Assembly (NCBI GenBank): GCA_002914845.1
Contig: JXTC01000003.1
Coordinates: 2,475,261-2,539,260, forward strand
DNA from: Trema orientale
Taxonomy: Eukaryota; Streptophyta; Magnoliopsida; Rosales; Cannabaceae
Reading direction: 5' to 3'
DNA length: 64,000 nt
Part shown: piece after piece, positions 60,383 through 64,000 of the stretch
How positions within the stretch are numbered: the first letter of the stretch is position 1
Layout: every line of letters begins with the position of its first letter
Notes under the pieces: model-generated
Database searches by the model: none
What the model was told of the DNA's origin: nothing
What the model saw: only the letters and a program-made list of their open reading frames with translations
Translations under genes and position numbers: made by a program

Positions 60383-60405
60383 CTCTCTCTCTCTCTCTCT
60401 CTCTC
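60383..60405 (+). repeat. (CT)n tract in putative IDD 5' leader
   Basis: A CT dinucleotide run of about 23 bp lies roughly 340 bp before the IDD start codon and probably sits in or at the start of the 5' UTR. Confidence 0.85.
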
Positions 60406-60429
60406 GCTCTTCATCTTCTTCCTCCAGTT

Positions 60430-60707
60430 ATGAAGCCCAAGCCGCCTAAAGCGACTTTCCTTCTCCGGCCACGACCTCGATGATTGACCACAACAACAAA
60501 TTCACAGAATCCCAATTCCCGTAATTTCAACGAGTTCCGTCACTTTTCTCGGGAAAATTGTGAATTTTCCGGGAAAATACGAGGGGCTGTTGGAAAGAGT
60601 TTGAGCTCGATTACAAGAACTTAGTTTCTGAATATTGTTGTTAGTGAATGAGGTTTGCGTCCGAAACCCTAGCTAAGTTGCCTTTTTTCTTGAGCTCGAA
60701 GATTTAA
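60430..60707 (+). promoter_or_regulatory. Three upstream ORFs in the putative IDD leader
   Basis: uORF 1 spans 60430-60483 (17 residues then TGA). uORF 2 spans 60480-60524 (14 residues then TAA) and its ATG overlaps the stop of uORF 1 as ATGA. uORF 3 spans 60648-60707 (19 residues then TAA) and ends 33 nt before the main ATG. If the mRNA starts near the (CT)n tract, all three would precede the main frame and could lower its translation. Confidence 0.45.
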
Positions 60708-60740
60708 AAACCCTAGCTTGAGCGACCGAATACTGCAACA

Positions 60741-63382
60741 ATGGGAGAGCTATTGGAGAATTCGTCACCAATGGCGGTTTCTACAGCTTCCGCGGGAGAC
60801 GCGAGTGTATCTTCCTCTGGTTACCAAACGACGCCGCTTCCGGTTGAAGTAGTTCCTCCGAAAAAGAAGCGAAACCTCCCTGGAATGCCTGGTAAGGCTT
60901 TCAAAAATCGAAGCCTAAAAATGAAAAATTTATATTCTTTTTTGGTTATTTTGAATTAATCTTGGGGTATTTTAGATCCGGATGCGGAAGTGATTGCTCT
61001 GTCGCCAAAAACTCTTATGGCTACGAATCGTTTCGTCTGTGAGATCTGCAACAAAGGGTTCCAGCGCGATCAGAATCTCCAGCTTCACCGCCGAGGGCAC
61101 AACCTGCCATGGAAGCTCCGTCAGAGAACGACGAAAGAGGTCCGGAAGAGGGTGTACGTGTGCCCAGAAGCTTCGTGCGTTCACCACAACCCGGCCAGAG
61201 CGCTCGGCGATCTCACCGGAATAAAGAAGCACTTTTGTCGAAAGCACGGAGAGAAGAAGTGGAAGTGCGAGCGGTGCTCGAAGAAATACGCCGTACAATC
61301 CGATTGGAAAGCGCACATGAAGACTTGTGGTACCAGAGAGTATAAATGCGATTGCGGAACTTTATTCTCCAGGTACGCTTTCCGAAGAGAGAGCTTTTTT
61401 CTTTTTTCGGTTTTTTTTTTTTTTTTTGGTTATAGTTTTCTGGGGAAAACTGTTTTTGTTAATTTCCTAATGTGGGCTATTATTTATTTATTTATTTTTT
61501 AAAAAAATGTTGGCAGGAGGGATAGCTTCATAACGCATAGGGCTTTCTGTGATGCGTTAGCGGAGGAAAGCGCGAGGTCTCATCAAACCCTAGCAATTAG
61601 CTCAGAGGCCGGGAATCCCAATGCCAAAGTCATGGTGGCTTCGCCGCCGCCTCCGCCTCTCACTCCGTCAACCACTGTGGTGTCTCCTGCTTTGTCGATT
61701 CAGAGCTCAGGTATAAATAATAGTAGGTTCTATGTATAATGATGACTATATTTCATGCTATATTACCTTCATTACGTAGGTCAAACTAGGTAATTTTAAA
61801 AACTATTTAATATTTATGCTGGCGTTGGGATTCAATAATGCACCACCCTGTTATTATATATTTTGTGCTAATTGTGTCTCAAGAAAGAATTTAGTTTTCA
61901 ATATTGATGTAATCGTTTTGGTTTTTATTGTGGCTTTGTGTCATATAGTGTCGTCTTAATGCTGTTCTAGCGTGGTCAGTGGGCTATATTTGGTAAAAGT
62001 AACCTGACTACATGAGAAAGAAGGCAAGGCAGTATAATTGTAGTTTTATTTATTTTATTATAGTAGGTATTGATGGAGGGAGAGGGGTTAATCATTAAAA
62101 AAGTTTTTGTTTTTTTCATAGCCCTGCTTAGTCACGGGCAGCAGTAGACTGGTTGCACGGCTGATAAAGAAGCTCAAGAATCGAGGAGAGGGAAGGCTTA
62201 AATTTTTTATTTAAAAAAAGTAGTTAAAAAAAAAAAAAGGATTGAGGGGAAAGGAGACCATAATTGCATGTCCTTTTTTACTTATATGGGCTTTCGAGTT
62301 TAAGCTGTTACTTTGTTTTTTAATTAGGACTTGAAAAGTTACAAATGGAATCCCTGCCCGCCAGTCAGTGCCCTATTCTTTCTTTTTGGTTTATGTTGTC
62401 TTTGGTATATAGCTTATCAGCATTCCCCATATCTTTTTTCTGTGTCCTTTTTCAGTTTTGCGGCATTAATCTTGTTATAATGTTTTTTTTCCCCTTCTTT
62501 TTATCAATCCTAGAATTGCCGGAAAACGCAATAGGACTTTCCCCACCGACGCAGGCAGCCAGTACTTGCTTGACCACCAACGCTACAGCCATAAGTATTT
62601 GCTCTAGCAGTAATGGCAGTAGCACTAGTACTGTATTTGCCAGCATATTTGCTCCTTCAAGCGTTGCCGCAGTGGCTCAGCCACCCCAGACATCAGCTAA
62701 TTCCTCGTTCTCCCATCTAATGGGCCGCTCACATTGTTCCACTACTCTTCCAACAGTTGCCGCCTTGGAGCCCACGTCCCTCTCGCTCTCCACGTCTCTG
62801 TACCTGTCCAACAATGGCGGCTCCTCTCTATTCCAAGCGCCAGACCAGCCCGAGCACCGCCTCTTTGCGCCATCCGCGCCGCAGCCTGCTGCCATGTCCG
62901 CAACTGCATTGCTTCAAAAAGCGGCCCAAATGGGTGCAGCGGCGTCAAACGCTTCGCTACTTTGCAGCTTCGGCTTGACGACATCCTCCTCGTCCTCGCC
63001 CTCCGGAAAAGATAGCGTTGCCTCGCAGTGGAACGGTACTGAAATCAAGCAGGAAAGCGTTGCCTCGTCGGTGGCAGCTGGGCTTGGTCTTGGGCTTCAG
63101 TCCGGTGGAAATTCCGGCTTGACTGATCTGGTCATGGGCCCAGCTTTGACTTTTGGAAGTCGGCCAATGACGCGTGATCTTCTTGGACTGAGCATAGGTG
63201 GTGGTGGTGGTGGTGGGGCTTCCACTGGTGGGCTTTCCGCTTTGCTTAATTCCTTCGGCGGTAGTGGGGGCTTTGATATTGCAGCTCCCTCATCGTACGG
63301 AGGAGGTGGTGGTCGGAGTTCGCCGAGAGATACGTGGGAAGGTCCGCCGGAGCGAAAGACTAATGGGCCTGCCTTGCTCTAG
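60741..63382 (+). CDS. INDETERMINATE-DOMAIN (IDD) C2H2 zinc finger transcription factor
   Basis: IDD proteins are plant nuclear transcription factors that work in root patterning, gibberellin signalling (with DELLA and SCR/SHR partners), flowering or metabolism. Exons 60741-60891, 60976-61372, 61517-61710 and 62514-63382 join in phase to 536 residues. The start is followed by the basic KKKRNLPGMPG/DPDAEV motif. Four fingers of the ID domain are present: CEICNKGFQRDQNLQLHRRGH (about 72-92, split here: CEICNKGF, then RDQNLQLHRRGH), CPEASCVHHNP...HFCRKH (about 112-144), CERCSKKYAVQSDWKAH...C (about 148-168, C2HC) and CDCGTLFSRRDSFITHRAFC (about 175-194). The finger-4 codons cross the exon 2/3 junction. 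C-terminal IDD motifs follow: MSATALLQKAAQMG (about 374) and TRDLLGLS (about 467), with Gly and Ser runs. The exact member cannot be assigned by eye. Confidence 0.95.
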
Positions 63383-64000
63383 AGTCTAGTGCCTTATTTT
63401 GGCTGTTAGCTAGTTTTAGTGACGAGTAAATAGTTGCACTCTTTAGAGAACTCTCCCGCAAGCACCCTCGTGTTTGGAGATTCTCTATTCCAAGCCAAGT
63501 CGGAGAAAGGATCGGTAGAGCTGGTGTCTAAGAAATGTTATATCTTAGTCTTTAGTAATTTTGTGCTGAATATAGTGTATTTACTTTGAGATGTCCTCGT
63601 ACCCTCTTTGGTTTTTTTTTTTTAGGAAGGTTCAATTTTATTGTAGAGGTTGGAGAAGTGGTGGTGTACAGCAGTCTTTTGTTATCAAATGCCAAATGAA
63701 GCACGAAAGGATTAGTACTTGACAAAGTGGAAGTAGTTCATTTCATTTCATTTTGATTTTTTTCCCCCCTTCTTTTGTGTCTTTGTGATTGCTAGTGTAA
63801 TAAATCCACCCATTAATCTGCACAAATATAGCAAAATCAAGAGAACTATGGTTCTGAATTTCATCCGAATATTCTCTCTTATTAGAGGGGAGGAGAAAAA
63901 AGAAAAAGGTCACTCAATATTAGAAAGTCGAGAATATAGGGTTTCTATCACTTTTACGTATAAAAAACTAAAAGACTAATAAAAATACAGAACTCAAATT
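63383..64000. other. IDD 3' region
   Basis: This is the probable 3' UTR and flank of the IDD gene, T-rich near 63609-63625 and 63755-63775. No further gene is visible before the window ends. Confidence 0.5.

Noticed and set aside
62345..62513. Upstream part of the long IDD exon 4 frame
   Set aside because: An acceptor at 62511-62513 joins in phase with exon 3; the preceding codons are T-rich intron.
1..64000. CRISPR arrays, bacterial operons, tRNA or rRNA genes
   Set aside because: The window is plant nuclear DNA; no array of regular repeats, no polycistronic layout and no tRNA or rRNA core motifs were seen by eye.

Overview
The window is nuclear DNA from a flowering plant, most likely a eudicot. 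It is AT-rich. Genes have GT-AG introns, (TC)n tracts lie in putative 5' leaders, and several genes belong to plant-typical families: the plastid outer-envelope pore OEP24, an INDETERMINATE-DOMAIN zinc finger protein, an At1g75140-type membrane protein and a plant COP9 signalosome subunit. The species cannot be named from sequence alone.

Six host genes are well supported, and I rebuilt their exons by hand with consistent splice phases (one exception). They are OEP24 (10406-12449, +, 3 exons, 213 aa); a Claspin/Mrc1-like replication-checkpoint protein (18904-22754, +, 11 exons, 747 aa); an intronless At1g75140-like membrane protein (24254-26281, +, 675 aa); CSN4 (28575-32615, -, 14 exons, 397 aa except for a 1-nt homopolymer insertion that breaks the frame in exon 5); a GH123-like/DUF4091 protein (43781-55816, +, 16 exons, 652 aa); and an IDD C2H2 transcription factor (60741-63382, +, 4 exons, 536 aa). 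A small His-rich membrane ORF at 16211-16480 is possible but unproven. These are unrelated single genes, not an operon or cluster.

Most of the rest is transposon-derived. From 0.4 to 9.3 kb lie a candidate TIR element, a CACTA-like remnant carrying a 1.46-kb solo-LTR-like insertion, and a 3.9-kb hAT element whose transposase is cut by an assembly gap. From 13.6 to 18.6 kb are two copies of one MITE family, a 1.15-kb Harbinger-like element (TSD TAA), a 172-bp MULE-type MITE with a perfect 9-bp TSD and a 0.7-kb foldback. From 26.6 to 38 kb are several MITEs, including a 572-bp hAT MITE with a perfect 8-bp TSD. At 37.4-43.5 kb a degenerate Copia element (perfect CTCAA TSD) is nested in an older inverted-repeat element. 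At 48.6-52.8 kb a degenerate chromodomain Gypsy element sits antisense in intron 8 of the GH123-like gene, starting 5 nt after the splice donor.

I found no clear new biological system. The most useful leads are the CSN4 frameshift (sequence error or real lesion), the retroelement whose target-site duplication copies a splice donor, the intracellular-looking GH123-like protein that keeps an Asp-Glu pair, the uORF cluster upstream of the IDD gene, E2F-like sites upstream of the Claspin-like gene, and assembly flaws inside the hAT element.
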